From contig OZ025815.1 of the NCBI GenBank assembly GCA_964019425.1, positions 682,001-746,000 of the forward strand: 64,000 bases of DNA, written 5' to 3'. This document shows positions 18,535 through 29,423 of this stretch, piece by piece; positions within the stretch are counted from its first letter, which is position 1, and each line of letters starts with the position of its first letter. The notes beneath the pieces were generated by a model that had not been told where the DNA came from, ran no database searches, and was given only the letters and a program-made list of their open reading frames with translations. The stretch is from Flectonema sp. DT1601 (Eukaryota > Euglenozoa > Diplonemea > Diplonemida > Diplonemidae). The position numbers and the translations under genes were made by a program.

Positions 18535-21500
18535 TTATATTGAGTTATTGTTCTCAGTTGTTGGGTTCAGAAGTTCTTCGCCTCCAGAAGATCTGACCCA
18601 AGAAAGTTTTAAAAACATGTGATGTGAGTCTCTCTCAATCCTTAACCTTCCCTGTTCGTATCCTTTCCATAGTTTTTGATATTTCGAAGCTCGTCTCTTC
18701 CACAAAGAAAGCTCTAATAGTACCCTAAGACGATCAGAAAACTCAACCAAATGAATTGATTCTCTAGTTTCTATGATTGCAAGTTGAGACATATGAAGAT
18801 GAGCAATGCAGAGAATCGATCTTGAAATCCTTTCAAATATCAAATTTCTATCTTCCCATTCCCAAACTTCTTTATCGTGTCTTATTGAGTATTCATACTC
18901 AAACAGGACATCTTTTGTTATAATTTGTAAACGATTATTTATTTCATGTATTTCCACGTGCTCTGAAAGAGCTGTAGAACAACGAAACTCTTCTTCAGAT
19001 TTAATGATTGCCCTCTGAGAGAAGTATTTTATTCGCAGTGAGTATCCTCTAAACACAGATTGAACTGAAGTAGCAGCCTTGTCTTTCTTTTCATTAGTGT
19101 TCGTCAGATTCATTATACGAAGTGAAAAAGGAGTGAATAAGGAAGAGAGTTCACCACTACGAATTGCTCTATCTATTTTATCAAAATGCCACTCTGATGC
19201 CGTAAATGAAAGATCAATATATTCCTCAACACGCGTGAGGATGTTTCCAGCAATCGCATCCGTTGATATCGGTGGTAACGATGGATCGAAAATCTTTTTT
19301 TTTAAAGCGGATACACATCTACGAGAGACACTACCTCTGGGACTTGACACACTACCTCTGGGACTTGACACACTACCCCTGGGGCTTCTTGAAAACACCT
19401 TCCCTGGAAGAGCACTCGCACTACGTGTTCCACGATTCGAATTTTTTTTTTGTTCCACTTCTCCAACCCTACTGATATTGACTGGTAGGGATGCTTCTCT
19501 TTTTTTAACAGAAGCTCTCATCAACTGCTCTAAGTCGTCGACTCCAATAAGAGCCGGAGAGAAATTTCGACTTGGCTGAAACGGCAATCCAATCCTCAAG
19601 GGTGCACTCTTCTCTTTTTGAGGAGGTTGGTGTAAAAGTCTGTCGGCTAATACTTTATTTGATGTAAGAAATTTTGAGTATATCTGCACCGCAACAGTTC
19701 CGTTTTTTAAAAAAAAAGCGAATTCGACTTTCCTATCCGGGATGTAACGTTTCAAGTCAGTTGTGAATAGTGCAACACTCTCTCTTGCTTGGTACTTATT
19801 GAGAATAAACGATTCAGGTTTGGAATTAAGATGCAATAAGAAAGCATTGTAGCGATACACCTGACGAAGAACAATCTGTAGAGGAGATACAATAGGCGTG
19901 TCTGACCGTCTTCGGGGAGCGAATATTTCAGTTGATTCGTTATGGCTGGTTAGAACATCTACGGCATTTTTAACACAATTTGTGAATATGCTGCTCGTCA
20001 CATCAAACCTTGTCTTGTCAACAAAAACTCCCAGGAATATCTTAACTGATGTTTTTTTTTTTAATTTTATAAAATCACTTCCACCTTGTCTATCCATAGC
20101 AACCTCATGTCTTTCAACGAGTGTTGCATCACCGCCATTAAGACTTGAAGCGCTTGTTGAAACATCGTCGTAGCCTCTTTGTTTAAATTTTCTTTCTATA
20201 TATACATTGAATGTGTTTGTTGTTACTCTGTACTCTCGACAAGCATGTCCAAGGAGGGCTTTTTTAATATAATACGTTGCTAAAAAATTATAGTCGTTGC
20301 CACAAGCACACGTCAATTTTCCTCCAATTGTGGGTCTTCCACCAACGTAGACGTAGCCTCCTGTCGGTGAATTCTTTCTCATGATTCCATGACGAGGGGT
20401 AGACGGTGATGATGCAAACAACGAATTTCGACTCACGCCTTCTGGTTTTCTCAAAGTACCAAAACAGGACACAGTATCACAAATTATAATAGGCAATGGA
20501 TGGTGCGACTCTTTGCTGGTTTCTTTCTGAGATTTTGGTGTTTTTGGTTTATCAACAACAGTACAAAGCTCTATCAGTCTTGATATTGGTATCACTCCTT
20601 GACAGTTAATTCCAAACCTGTTACAATCAAATTCCGATGAAAAAAGATGCAACTCAGGGACTTGAACTTGAGGTGAAGAGTGCGGATATTCAACTGGATT
20701 CGTAAAATGACCTAATCCAATGAATATGAAAAGACAGATGTCGGAATCGTTTTTACATTGGCGATGAGATGATGACAACGCTTTTATTATATTATCAGTC
20801 GTGGGTGGAATTGTATTGTTAGAAAGTTGAGTAACAGTGTACCCCGCGTTCCTTAAGATCTCACTTACTTGATTCGCATCAGATACTGCTTGATGACATG
20901 GTAATAGCCTTGAATCCTTATAAAGACTTATCCCAACAACAACAGCTCTAAGAGTACCACGCCTTGCTTGCAAATCTTTATTACCTGGTCTTGGCACAGA
21001 TTTTGGTGATGCACACGGAGCTAGTTTCAAATCACTCTTCCGTAACTTAGGTACATATCCCACATCAGTAGATAAAACAGGAGGTACTCTAAACGCAGCC
21101 ATGGTAGATGTCAAGACGGTAACGTTTTTAAATTTTTTTTTCAAAGCTGAAAATGAAGGCCACGAGTTATTATGTTTCCCAACAATTGAATTTTTCTTTT
21201 GAAAACTACAACGAGAAGCAACAACAGCGACTACGACTAAGGGCGCAACCAATATTGGGAAAACAATATCAGCTGTTCTGCCAGCCTTATGCGAATTTGA
21301 CAGCAACGCATTGCATAAGTCTTCACTACTATCGTCACTCAACGTTTCATATTGGAGATTGTTATTTGAACTAATTAATGTGTTTTGTGACGTTGTCTTC
21401 TTTGGTTTAAATATTCTTTTACTCGTCGATTGTCGTCTTTTTATTATTAATTTTCTCAACACAGTTGCAGTCGTTAATATGACACAACCAGATGCGACCA

Positions 21501-23910
21501 CCACATCTGATAGGAATTTAGTGTCTGACGTTCTTGTTATTAATTTTAATTTGCTAGTTACTTTAATTGGTGTTATTTTTTTATTATTATTTGGTGTGTT
21601 GTTGTTGTCGTTACTGCTACTGCTACTGACAGGAGACATAACTTCCTGGCTATCACAGGTCTTTAGATTGTTGCTGGTGTTGATCACTTTCTCAGAAGAC
21701 ACAATTCCCTGATCTGTGTTGTCGATTACTTTAATCGGAGGTGGACTACTTTCTTTTTTTTGATCATTCCTGTTGGCAGTGCTACCCCTCGTGAATTTAC
21801 TTTCTGGTGTGTTGCTGCAGTTGTTATCATTGTTGTCGTCAGGAAAAATAAATTCGTGATTACTACTTTTTTGATTCTTCAAAGTAGTGCTACTGTCTCT
21901 CTGTGTTATGTTGTTCTTTGGTGTGTTGTTGTTGCTGTGGTTGATCACTTTCTCAGATGACACAATTCCCTGATTTGTGTTGTCGATTACTTTAACTGGC
22001 GGAGGACTACTTTCCCTTTTTTGATCATTCCTGTGGGAGGTGCTGCTGCTGGTTCTCTTATTCTTTAATCTACTTTTTGGTGTGCTGGTGTTGCTGTTGC
22101 TGCTCGATTTCTCAGACATAATTATCTGATTAGAATTATTAATTACTTTAATTGGCAGGGCACTACTTTCCCTTTTTTGATCTCGCTGTGTTCTTTTATT
22201 CTTAAACCTATTTTTAGGTGTGTTGCCACAACTACTGTTTCCACGAACTGTTTGTTTTGCTGAAGACATTTCCTGAAGGATTTGGGTGAGTGACAGCGAA
22301 GCAGATAATTGTTTTTTCTCCTTTGAGTGATCTTCAACAGGATGACAAACAGATACACGTCTAATTGCAGTTGCTGACATTGCTCGTGTTCTGTGTCGTA
22401 TATCATTATTGTTTAGTGTGGGTTCTGTTTTGAGTTTATCTGAGGCATCTTGAACAATCCCATCATGAGCTTCCTCTAACGGAAACAGTGAAGTGTTTGG
22501 TATTTCTGTGTCGAATGGTTGATATTTTGTAAGCGTGTTTGCCATATCAGAAACTTCTTTAGAAACCGTATCATCACTCCAACTACTCGGAATATCTGTA
22601 CTAGTTATCGAGGTACCGATCGATTTAGAGGTCAAAGTGTCGGGATCGAACTTGACATCATTTAGAGTCTCCGACATCAAAACCTCTGCAGCTGTATAAT
22701 TTGGTGATTCTTCGCCAATAAGTTTAACGGAGAGAGTTTTAGTCGAAGTGGTAGCACTCACACGTCTGATACATGGCCTCGCCTCTCTTGAATGCAACTC
22801 TTCCGAAGGAGCCACAACAGATCCCACAGTAAAGATTGCAACTCCATTTTTACGATCATCAGAGTTGGGTAATATAACGTTTAAACCATCGACATCACTA
22901 GGAAGCCGAGTTCTGTTACCGGGACTTGAACTGGACTCTTGTTTCTGACTAGTGGTGGGTACGCAAACAGTGCGGGCAGATTTTTGATCACTGCACACTT
23001 CAAGATCAGCATCAACGTTATAAATAGAAAGTAGAGTAGTTGTTGGTGTTTTTGTAATGACTTCTACTGCAGGATTTGAGTTATCAGTAAAAGTTTCTGA
23101 TTTAGGAATTCGAACTGGTGCAGCATCTTCAAAGAGAAACTGATGACCATCAGCAGAACGTGTCCCACAATTTTTTATTGATCTCTGCTGCAATAAATAA
23201 CTTCGGCATCCAGGTGAGACAAACATATCTGAAATAGGCGTCTGTGTACTCTGAGTACAAACTGGTACTAAGGATTTCTTTGAAGGAGTGTCTTTCAAAT
23301 TTTGATTATCTTTCAAATTTTGATTATCTTTTGACTTACAATGGGAATGCTTCGAATGTCTAGTCGGGGATAAAAATGGAAATTTTCTCCATGTCTGTCT
23401 GCTACCCGGGAACAATTGTTCAGCATGGTCTTTACCAGGATGACCAGCACGACGGGAAGAAATAACATTTTCGGCAGACCAATTAAGAAATGATTGTGAA
23501 GGAGGTTGACTAACTGCTTGGCATTCCAGAGGAGAAACAGCTCTCTCAGCTTTACGAGTATCATAACTGGGTAAACCAGCAAACATAACACCTTCACGAA
23601 GAAGGCTGTGACTGTAGTGGGGATGGATTTCTTTCTCTGATGTAATCGCTTTTGCGAGACTCGCAAAATGATCCTCAAATCCCTTTGCATCTCTCTCATC
23701 ATAAACATGATAACTGTGTCCTACTACAGTAGGTTCTGTGACTATGTTCTTATTTAACTTATTCAGCATCATTGCCTTAGATAATGCTTGTTGGAATATT
23801 TCTTCTTCTGGATCAGCATTTTTAGAGGATTTCTGTTCCACCTCAACGCCATCTGATAACTGTATATGAGCATTCAGACTACGAGTAATAATAAACCCCT
23901 CAGTCGTCAT
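18535..23910 (-). CDS. Large caspase-fold protein with two membrane segments and an IQ motif
   Basis: 1791 residues in one open frame. N-terminal ~800 residues are low-complexity (Ser/Asn/Thr-rich), with three imperfect repeats of the type DQKRESSPPPVKVIDN near 590-760. Two hydrophobic segments follow (near 800-815, VVVASGCVILTTATVL; near 880-895, VFPILVAPLVVVAVVAS). A caspase-like domain spans about 985-1160: strand RAVVVGISLYKDSRLLPCHQ, a GLGHF at the position of the catalytic His, and ICDTVSCFG at the position of the catalytic Cys. Near 1500 lies a triple SPRGSVS repeat, and near 1615 an IQ-like helix (AATSVQSVFRGYSLRIKYF) for calmodulin. Family knowledge: metacaspases and paracaspases have H in a GHG and C in a D-x-C context; here the sites are shifted, so activity is uncertain. 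A 5-codon upstream ORF overlaps the start (23917-23900). Confidence 0.8.
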   Translation of the reverse strand: MTTEGFIITRSLNAHIQLSDGVEVEQKSSKNADPEEEIFQQALSKAMMLNKLNKNIVTEPTVVGHSYHVYDERDAKGFEDHFASLAKAITSEKEIHPHYSHSLLREGVMFAGLPSYDTRKAERAVSPLECQAVSQPPSQSFLNWSAENVISSRRAGHPGKDHAEQLFPGSRQTWRKFPFLSPTRHSKHSHCKSKDNQNLKDNQNLKDTPSKKSLVPVCTQSTQTPISDMFVSPGCRSYLLQQRSIKNCGTRSADGHQFLFEDAAPVRIPKSETFTDNSNPAVEVITKTPTTTLLSIYNVDADLEVCSDQKSARTVCVPTTSQKQESSSSPGNRTRLPSDVDGLNVILPNSDDRKNGVAIFTVGSVVAPSEELHSREARPCIRRVSATTSTKTLSVKLIGEESPNYTAAEVLMSETLNDVKFDPDTLTSKSIGTSITSTDIPSSWSDDTVSKEVSDMANTLTKYQPFDTEIPNTSLFPLEEAHDGIVQDASDKLKTEPTLNNNDIRHRTRAMSATAIRRVSVCHPVEDHSKEKKQLSASLSLTQILQEMSSAKQTVRGNSSCGNTPKNRFKNKRTQRDQKRESSALPIKVINNSNQIIMSEKSSSNSNTSTPKSRLKNKRTSSSTSHRNDQKRESSPPPVKVIDNTNQGIVSSEKVINHSNNNTPKNNITQRDSSTTLKNQKSSNHEFIFPDDNNDNNCSNTPESKFTRGSTANRNDQKKESSPPPIKVIDNTDQGIVSSEKVINTSNNLKTCDSQEVMSPVSSSSSNDNNNTPNNNKKITPIKVTSKLKLITRTSDTKFLSDVVVASGCVILTTATVLRKLIIKRRQSTSKRIFKPKKTTSQNTLISSNNNLQYETLSDDSSEDLCNALLSNSHKAGRTADIVFPILVAPLVVVAVVASRCSFQKKNSIVGKHNNSWPSFSALKKKFKNVTVLTSTMAAFRVPPVLSTDVGYVPKLRKSDLKLAPCASPKSVPRPGNKDLQARRGTLRAVVVGISLYKDSRLLPCHQAVSDANQVSEILRNAGYTVTQLSNNTIPPTTDNIIKALSSSHRQCKNDSDICLFIFIGLGHFTNPVEYPHSSPQVQVPELHLFSSEFDCNRFGINCQGVIPISRLIELCTVVDKPKTPKSQKETSKESHHPLPIIICDTVSCFGTLRKPEGVSRNSLFASSPSTPRHGIMRKNSPTGGYVYVGGRPTIGGKLTCACGNDYNFLATYYIKKALLGHACREYRVTTNTFNVYIERKFKQRGYDDVSTSASSLNGGDATLVERHEVAMDRQGGSDFIKLKKKTSVKIFLGVFVDKTRFDVTSSIFTNCVKNAVDVLTSHNESTEIFAPRRRSDTPIVSPLQIVLRQVYRYNAFLLHLNSKPESFILNKYQARESVALFTTDLKRYIPDRKVEFAFFLKNGTVAVQIYSKFLTSNKVLADRLLHQPPQKEKSAPLRIGLPFQPSRNFSPALIGVDDLEQLMRASVKKREASLPVNISRVGEVEQKKNSNRGTRSASALPGKVFSRSPRGSVSSPRGSVSSPRGSVSRRCVSALKKKIFDPSLPPISTDAIAGNILTRVEEYIDLSFTASEWHFDKIDRAIRSGELSSLFTPFSLRIMNLTNTNEKKDKAATSVQSVFRGYSLRIKYFSQRAIIKSEEEFRCSTALSEHVEIHEINNRLQIITKDVLFEYEYSIRHDKEVWEWEDRNLIFERISRSILCIAHLHMSQLAIIETRESIHLVEFSDRLRVLLELSLWKRRASKYQKLWKGYEQGRLRIERDSHHMFLKLSWVRSSGGEELLNPTTENNNSI

Positions 23911-25232
23911 TAATCATTGCTGTGTGAAAAAGTATAAAATAATATAAATAATCTCAAGAAATTGTATTAACGATAAGGGAAGCCGTGGAAAGCCGCTGAC
24001 GCCATAATAGGTATTCCCGTTCCTATTGAAAAAGACTGTAAGGGTTATAGTATCAATGGCAGGAACCTTAACTTTTTTGATATCTGTTTCAGTAGTTGGA
24101 ATGATAAGAGAAAAGAAAAAAAATCAATAACTCGTAACGTGAGTAAGTATAGAGAAGTAACACATGCGAGAATACGGACTTCGCAAACTACTCTCTTCCT
24201 CCTTTCACTTTTCCCTCTAAGTTTCTTCTTTTTTTTTCATTTTAAGCAATTCACACAAACACCAGAAGTAAAGAACTCACACAACAGGTTAACTATTGTC
24301 ATTAGACATCGTACCACTTCGCTCAGATCAATACCTCTGAAAGCAGCAGGTCAAGAAGCCTTGTCTTCAGGACAGAGAATACTCTTTTTTAGCTTCAACA
24401 GATCTCACCTAAACAGGAGATTTGATTAATTTCTTCATGCTGCTAAGAGCCACTCCTGCGTCTGACAGGAGGGAGTGTATTGTGATATTGTGTAGCAGCT
24501 TCCATTTGAGCAGTACTAGTATCTTTTTTCTTTTTTTTTTTGGGGAGATTTTCACATATTTCAGGCCAAAATCTCTATAGAAAATACACTGGGCTCATTT
24601 GTAAACCCCAGTACCCCAAAACTGGACCACAATAAGAACACCCCTAATTCCGCAGAAAGTTTTTTTCAAAATTCCGGATTTCAACAAAAAGTTTGAAATA
24701 ACTGCCAGCTCACAAAAAGATTATATTGAACCAGCCTCTAAAGTTTCCACAGTTCGTGTTGAAGTGAATCAAATAAACGTTGTGCGGAATTAGAGGTTTC
24801 CCCCCCTTTTTTTTTCTTTTTCTTAACTTGAAAATAGTAATAATGTATAAACTACTAAAGATGATGAAGAAGAAGAAAAAAAGAAGAAGAAAAAAGAAAC
24901 AGCTCTAGTTGGGCATAATATCATATTTCGAAGTATGACAAATGTGAATCTCTCACTCACTCCCTCCAGATGATCTGATTTTGTAATAAACCAAAAATAT
25001 ATAAAATAACGACAACGATTGAAGAGCCAATGTGATGTAATTAAAAATTGAGTGAACTGAAACATGTTTCCCCCAAACAGAAGAGACGTATGCCCGTAGA
25101 TAACCCCTCACATGTCTACGAGCTGAACCCCGTTCTCTGTTGGCCATTACAGGGGGGAATAGTAAATTGATTTTCTTTTTTGAAGATTTGAAAGGAGAAA
25201 AGAATGATAAAACCGAACACAATGCATGTAAA

Positions 25233-25381
25233 GAGGGGGGTAAATTGATACTGTTTTATCAAACTCAAAGGAACAACAATCTCTCAGACAATCTTGACTG
25301 TCAGCGACAGCATAGTAAATGACTGCAAATAAATAGGCCACGTGAACATAGTTGAGCGTCACTTGCTTATGCAGTTTTTAA
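25233..25381 (+). repeat. Dispersed repeat family C, copy 1
   Basis: About 150 bp starting AGGGGGGTAAATTGATACTG, with core ACAATCTTGACTGTCAGCGACA and end CACGTGAACATAGTTGAGCG. Shared with 29661-29830 and 58873-58990. Confidence 0.6.
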
Positions 25382-25412
25382 TAACACGCACGAATAACTG
25401 AAGAGGGGGGAA

Positions 25413-25561
25413 ACCATTCAGATTAAACCTTATGTATTTTGTTGACCGCAGACAGTATTACTGGCGGCACAGGGAAAATAGATAACATTCGACCGGGAAA
25501 TAAATAAACGGCTTCTTAATCTGAATAGTTTCTTCTCCGACTTCGTAGGTGCAAAAAGAAA
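25413..25561 (+). repeat. Dispersed repeat family A, copy 2
   Basis: Best-preserved ends: ATTCAGATTAA at the left pairs perfectly (11 bp) with TTAATCTGAAT at the right, followed by TTCTTCTCCGACTTCGTAGG and an A-rich tail. It lies 30 bp after a family C copy. Confidence 0.65.
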
Positions 25562-26254
25562 AGGAAAAAATAAACTCTACACACGCCCTATCATGTTAGT
25601 CTTCTTACAGGTTTTTAATACATATTTAATACAAAAATTTCAACGGATTCCTGTTGTCTGAGGGAAAAGAAAAAAAAGAAGAAAAAAAAAAAAAAGAGAG
25701 AGAACATTACATAACAAAGACTATATCACCCATCAGAGTGCACAATTTCGCAACCCTAGTTTTCAATACTTGTCATAATGGCATCTCTCCAACAAGTTAG
25801 ACAACGATACGTACTTGATGCAGACTACTTACGAGTAGCTGTGTGGGTAAAACAATACGAACAACTGACTAGTTTCAGCTAAGTTAGAAAGTAATTCTTA
25901 CGGATCACTAGTCAATTAGAAGACTCAGAACTGAATGTACTCCCCCCTGAACCCATTATCTTTGATTTCTCGTTTCAGATCCAAAAGTGCATCTCTCGAT
26001 CCTGAGACGACATCGTTTACAGTAGTGGACTACGACGGTATCTGATCATCTTCGATCCCCACACTCTCGTTCTTGATTAATGAAGACATTCTTGTCGAAT
26101 GCTCGTCTTCCCACGATCTCTGGTGTGGGACGACCAGAAAGAGATAAAGTTCCCTCAACGTACTTACAAAACATCAACTTAAAAATTACTACAAGTTGCT
26201 GATTTAATGGAATGCCTCGAAAGGAGTTTGACAAGGCAGTGATGACAAAGAATA

Positions 26255-26288
<34 letters not shown>

Positions 26289-26560
26289 GCCCATCAGGGT
26301 GTGTACATAATTTATAATTCAGGGAAATCGTTTTTCTTTTCTTTTCTTTTTTTTTTTTGGTCCTAACAAAAAAAGAATTCACTCACTCCATCTCTCTTGA
26401 GTGTTCCCAACTACTGAAAACTGTATTAAATATAAATAGTCATTGTGATTGCATCAAATAACCTACTCGGTAGCGTAATCGTCAATGTACAGACTCATGT
26501 ACAGTCAATGCGAGAAGACGCTCAATAAGTGAAAACCATTCGAGGAATTCACAAACGAAA

Positions 26561-27250
26561 TCAAAGCATCTTCAATAAATCAAAACCTATCACTTTATGA
26601 GCAGACGACGATGTTAATTCTGGTGAAAGAAGAGGTGCAGTATGTCTGTCAGGAAATAATAAAGGAAGATCTCTGCGGGGATGGGAAGGAACTCCATGCA
26701 ACCGTTTAAAACGAGCCTCAAAACTGGAGACCATGGTTTCTACGACTTGGGAGAGAACGAGACCTGAAAGTTTTTGATGAATCGGTTGACGGAACTTGAA
26801 AACAACTTCGAAGTCGACTTCCGTTGACTCGTCACTGATCGTTGTGAAATCCCATTCACAAGTTATATAGTCTAACAGTACATCATGTCCTCCACTTAGC
26901 CTGGCAGAGATGGTTGTTTTCGGACTGAACGACACTTCTGATTGATAATCTTGAGAAAAGACTGAAAACCCAACAGTCAGCCCTGCACTCATCTGTAATA
27001 AATGTCCATCTATGTCACGTTTTTCACTGTTAACGGTTGACCCTATACACCAAGGTAGAAATTCTTTATAATTAGCAACATCTGCTACAATGTTGTAGAT
27101 CTTTTCCTTCTCCCAACCCATTATGCATCTTTCACAATAACCAACTGCGTCTTCGGGTATGCCATCAGTTTTATTTATAAGAACCCTTCCAGAAGTATAC
27201 CCTCGGCGTTGTATGCCTCTTACTAGGGTTGACAAGACCACCCTAACCAT
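26561..27250 (-). CDS. COQ10: Coenzyme Q-binding protein COQ10, mitochondrial
   Basis: 229 residues. N-terminal presequence (MVRVVLSTLVRGIQRRGYTS, basic and amphipathic). The START-like polyketide cyclase domain spans about 45-190: KIYNIVADVANYKEFLPWC is the family's most conserved motif, followed by VGFSVFSQDYQSEVSF and EVDFEVVFKFRQPIHQ, ending with the helix ETMVSSFEARFKRL. In yeast and animals COQ10 binds coenzyme Q and supports its delivery to respiratory complexes. The C-terminal 35 residues after the domain are an extension rich in P/L/S not usual for the family. It implies a respiring mitochondrion. Confidence 0.9.
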   Translation of the reverse strand: MVRVVLSTLVRGIQRRGYTSGRVLINKTDGIPEDAVGYCERCIMGWEKEKIYNIVADVANYKEFLPWCIGSTVNSEKRDIDGHLLQMSAGLTVGFSVFSQDYQSEVSFSPKTTISARLSGGHDVLLDYITCEWDFTTISDESTEVDFEVVFKFRQPIHQKLSGLVLSQVVETMVSSFEARFKRLHGVPSHPRRDLPLLFPDRHTAPLLSPELTSSSAHKVIGFDLLKML

Positions 27251-27888
27251 TCTATTTTAATGATGAATGTCTGTTGATTTTTTTTTTACATTTTTTTTTT
27301 TTTTAAAAAAAAGAAATTATGGACTCAATTAATTCAACATTGTTGGAGTGTATGGTAAGCTAAGCCTTTCTGTGGTGTACGACTGTTTTTTTTAAAAAAA
27401 AAAGTAATTCAACGAATCTTCAGTGGTTTATCTAAACCAAACCCAGGCCACTGAACGCCAAGTTAAGTGGCCTCGTATTCAATCAAGTTAGTGTCAGCTA
27501 ACCACTTTCGACTATCAGAAACTGAAAAAAAAAAAAAAAACTGGAAAATCGAAGATCTTAACAAGTATTCAAATAATAAATAAAAATTTTTTTTAAAAAA
27601 AAAACTTATTGAGGGCAAGTAGTTTTTTTTTTTTTTTTAAACAGTGCAATGCTATTCTGGTCAAAGAAACAAAAAAAAAAAAAAAAAAAAAAGAAGAAGA
27701 AGAAAAAGAATCTTTATTTCGCATCGGTATTGAGGGCAAGTTTTTTTTTTTTTTTTTTTTTTTTCAGGTTTCCCTTTTTTTTTTTTTTTTTTTTTCTTTC
27801 ACTTAAAAAACCTGTTATGCTTAAAATCTCAGAAGAAAAGATTTAAAAGAAAAAAAAGAAGAAACAACCTGGCGACATATGCACGTCG

Positions 27889-28030
27889 TCAGACTAGGAG
27901 AGTCTCTTGGAAGATTCTCTCAACTTCAAAACTATAACGAACGTCAGGAAAGACGTAAGCTGGGACTTTGGTTTGAGAAGCTTCCATAGCCAGGAACCAA
28001 AGCCGACCTTCTCCACACTCCACAAGTTTA
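27889..28030 (-). CDS. Possible small gene or terminal exon
   Basis: Within a T-rich context, TTGTTATTGTATTGCTTAG forms an acceptor-like site at 28031, followed by 142 nt of balanced composition. The first ATG (27987) opens a 32-residue frame, MEASQTKVPAYVFPDVRYSF and on to a stop at 27889; the frame is also open back to the acceptor (KLVECGEGRLWFLA). Either a short trans-spliced mRNA or the last exon of a gene whose other exons I did not find. Confidence 0.3.
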
Positions 28031-28256
28031 CTAAGCAATACAATAACAACAAAAAAATAAATCAAATAGACAGAAGAAAATAATAATACACTACATAAAT
28101 ATACCTTAGGAAAACAGATTTTTTTTTTTTTATTATCTTTTTTTTCTTTTCTTCTCTCTCCTCCCACGTCTTCTTGACGTTTTTTTTTTTTTTTAATTTT
28201 TTTTTTAAAAACTGGGGAAAGGAGGAAAATGAAGGGGAAAAAAAAAAAAAGAAATT

Positions 28257-28349
28257 GTTTGTGCACGAATTCCGTGAGCCGACTTGGAACGGTAAGTAAG
28301 CTAAGAGAGCTTACGTGTGCCGTCCCAACATTCTTTTTTTAGCTCCTTA
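28257..28349 (+). repeat. Dispersed repeat family B, copy 2
   Basis: Starts GTTTGTGCACGAATTCCGTG; the middle has a hairpin TAAGCT-AAGAG-AGCTTA that is not in copy 1; ends GTCCCAACATTC. Follows directly on an A-run. Confidence 0.55.
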
Positions 28350-28577
28350 CAAACAAAAAATATATAAAAAAAAACCAGAAAGTATTGGTTTGGCCAGAAA
28401 CCATGGTGGTTAAAAAAAGGCCAACACAGTTGGAATAGGGAAAACCGTTATAATAATCTCGTAATAAAAAAAGGGAAAAAAAAAAAAAAAAAAAAATCAA
28501 ACAAACAAAAAAAATGAAACCAGAAATACAAATGAACCTACACCCCACTAAGACCTTTACAGATTATATTATCTGCG

Positions 28578-29423
28578 TTATATTGACGGCGCGAGTATAA
28601 ATTCAACCTTCCACTCTGGCCATGTGCTCTGACCTAATTTCGTTGGATCGCCATTCGGTGGAATCAATTGACATCTGGCTACATACTGATCACGTTTTTT
28701 TGTTAACTTTGCACCATCACGTTTATATTTCTCAAGAATCTCATTCCTACTGGCACGTACTGGAACAGGTGTCGGATATTGTGAGGGAATTGAGCTGTTG
28801 TCTGAGGCATCTGCGAACTGTTGGGAATTTATTATTTTTTCACCATCGAACGATAATATCGTCAAAACAACAATAACATAACATACAGATGCAGCGCTGC
28901 CAATGTGAGTACCTGAAAGACTTGGGGATCCTATTTGAGATGCGACCATACTTCGGCTTGATGCGCTCATCACGTCATCGTTGTCTTGAGGTTCGCAGAA
29001 TATTAGGTTTCTTGGTTTTACCAAAACACCTTCTCTTCCAGGTAATAACACTTGCAGTGCTACTCCTTGAGTATCAGATTTCCGAATCCGTCCAACTGTC
29101 CCACGAAGTTTATTTATGTCTGTCATCTTAGACAGACCGTGGATTTCAACTTCTTGTCCCAAAACATTCTCACAGTCAAGTGTGAGGTCTATTGCTTTAC
29201 TTTTGGACTCTCGGGCAGATTGAATCGCCTGTTTTTGTTTTTTTTTAAGTTCAGTTGAATTTCTGTCTCAACAGATATTTGTTACAACACCACTACATAC
29301 TTTTAGAAACATTTCTGGTTGAGTAATCTGTGTTCCATTAATTGCGAGGACCACGCCGGGTATCACACCCGCAGCTTGCGCAGGTCCACCTAAAATGTTT
29401 AGGATTCTGACTTGATTCGATTC
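28578..29423 (-). CDS. PDZ-domain protein, three exons visible (5' end not found)
   Basis: Exons on the minus strand: 29301-29423, 28887-29228 and 28578-28817. The first visible exon encodes half of a PDZ domain (VRILNILGGPAQAAGVIPG, then VVLAINGTQITQPEMFLK); joining it to the second gives FLKAIQSARESKSKAIDLTL, the expected last PDZ helix and strand, which supports the 72-nt intron (GTATGT...AACAG). The second intron (69 nt, GTATGT...CAACAG) is in frame without a stop, so retention would insert a hydrophobic stretch (VCYVIVVLTILSF). The C-terminal part is hydrophilic and ends WPEWKVEFILAPSI. A CAACAG precedes the first visible exon, so at least one more exon with the ATG lies upstream. Role: probably a scaffold protein; partner unknown. 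Confidence 0.65.

Larger units (their letters stand above)
23911..26560. other. Long intergenic region with repeats C and A
   Basis: 2.6 kb without a gene I can defend. It contains family C (25233-25381), family A (25413-25561), long A- and T-runs, and at 25930-26270 minus-strand stretches that read like protein in more than one frame (for example GTLSLSGRPTPEIVGRRAFD and SGSRDALLDLKREIKDNGF), which may be exons of an unrecognised spliced gene or a decayed one. Confidence 0.4.

Noticed and set aside
26046-26294. Minus-strand ORF starting in a long F-run
   Set aside because: The start is an artefact of a homopolymer. The second half reads like protein, but I could not find consistent exon boundaries, so it is only mentioned in the intergenic entry.
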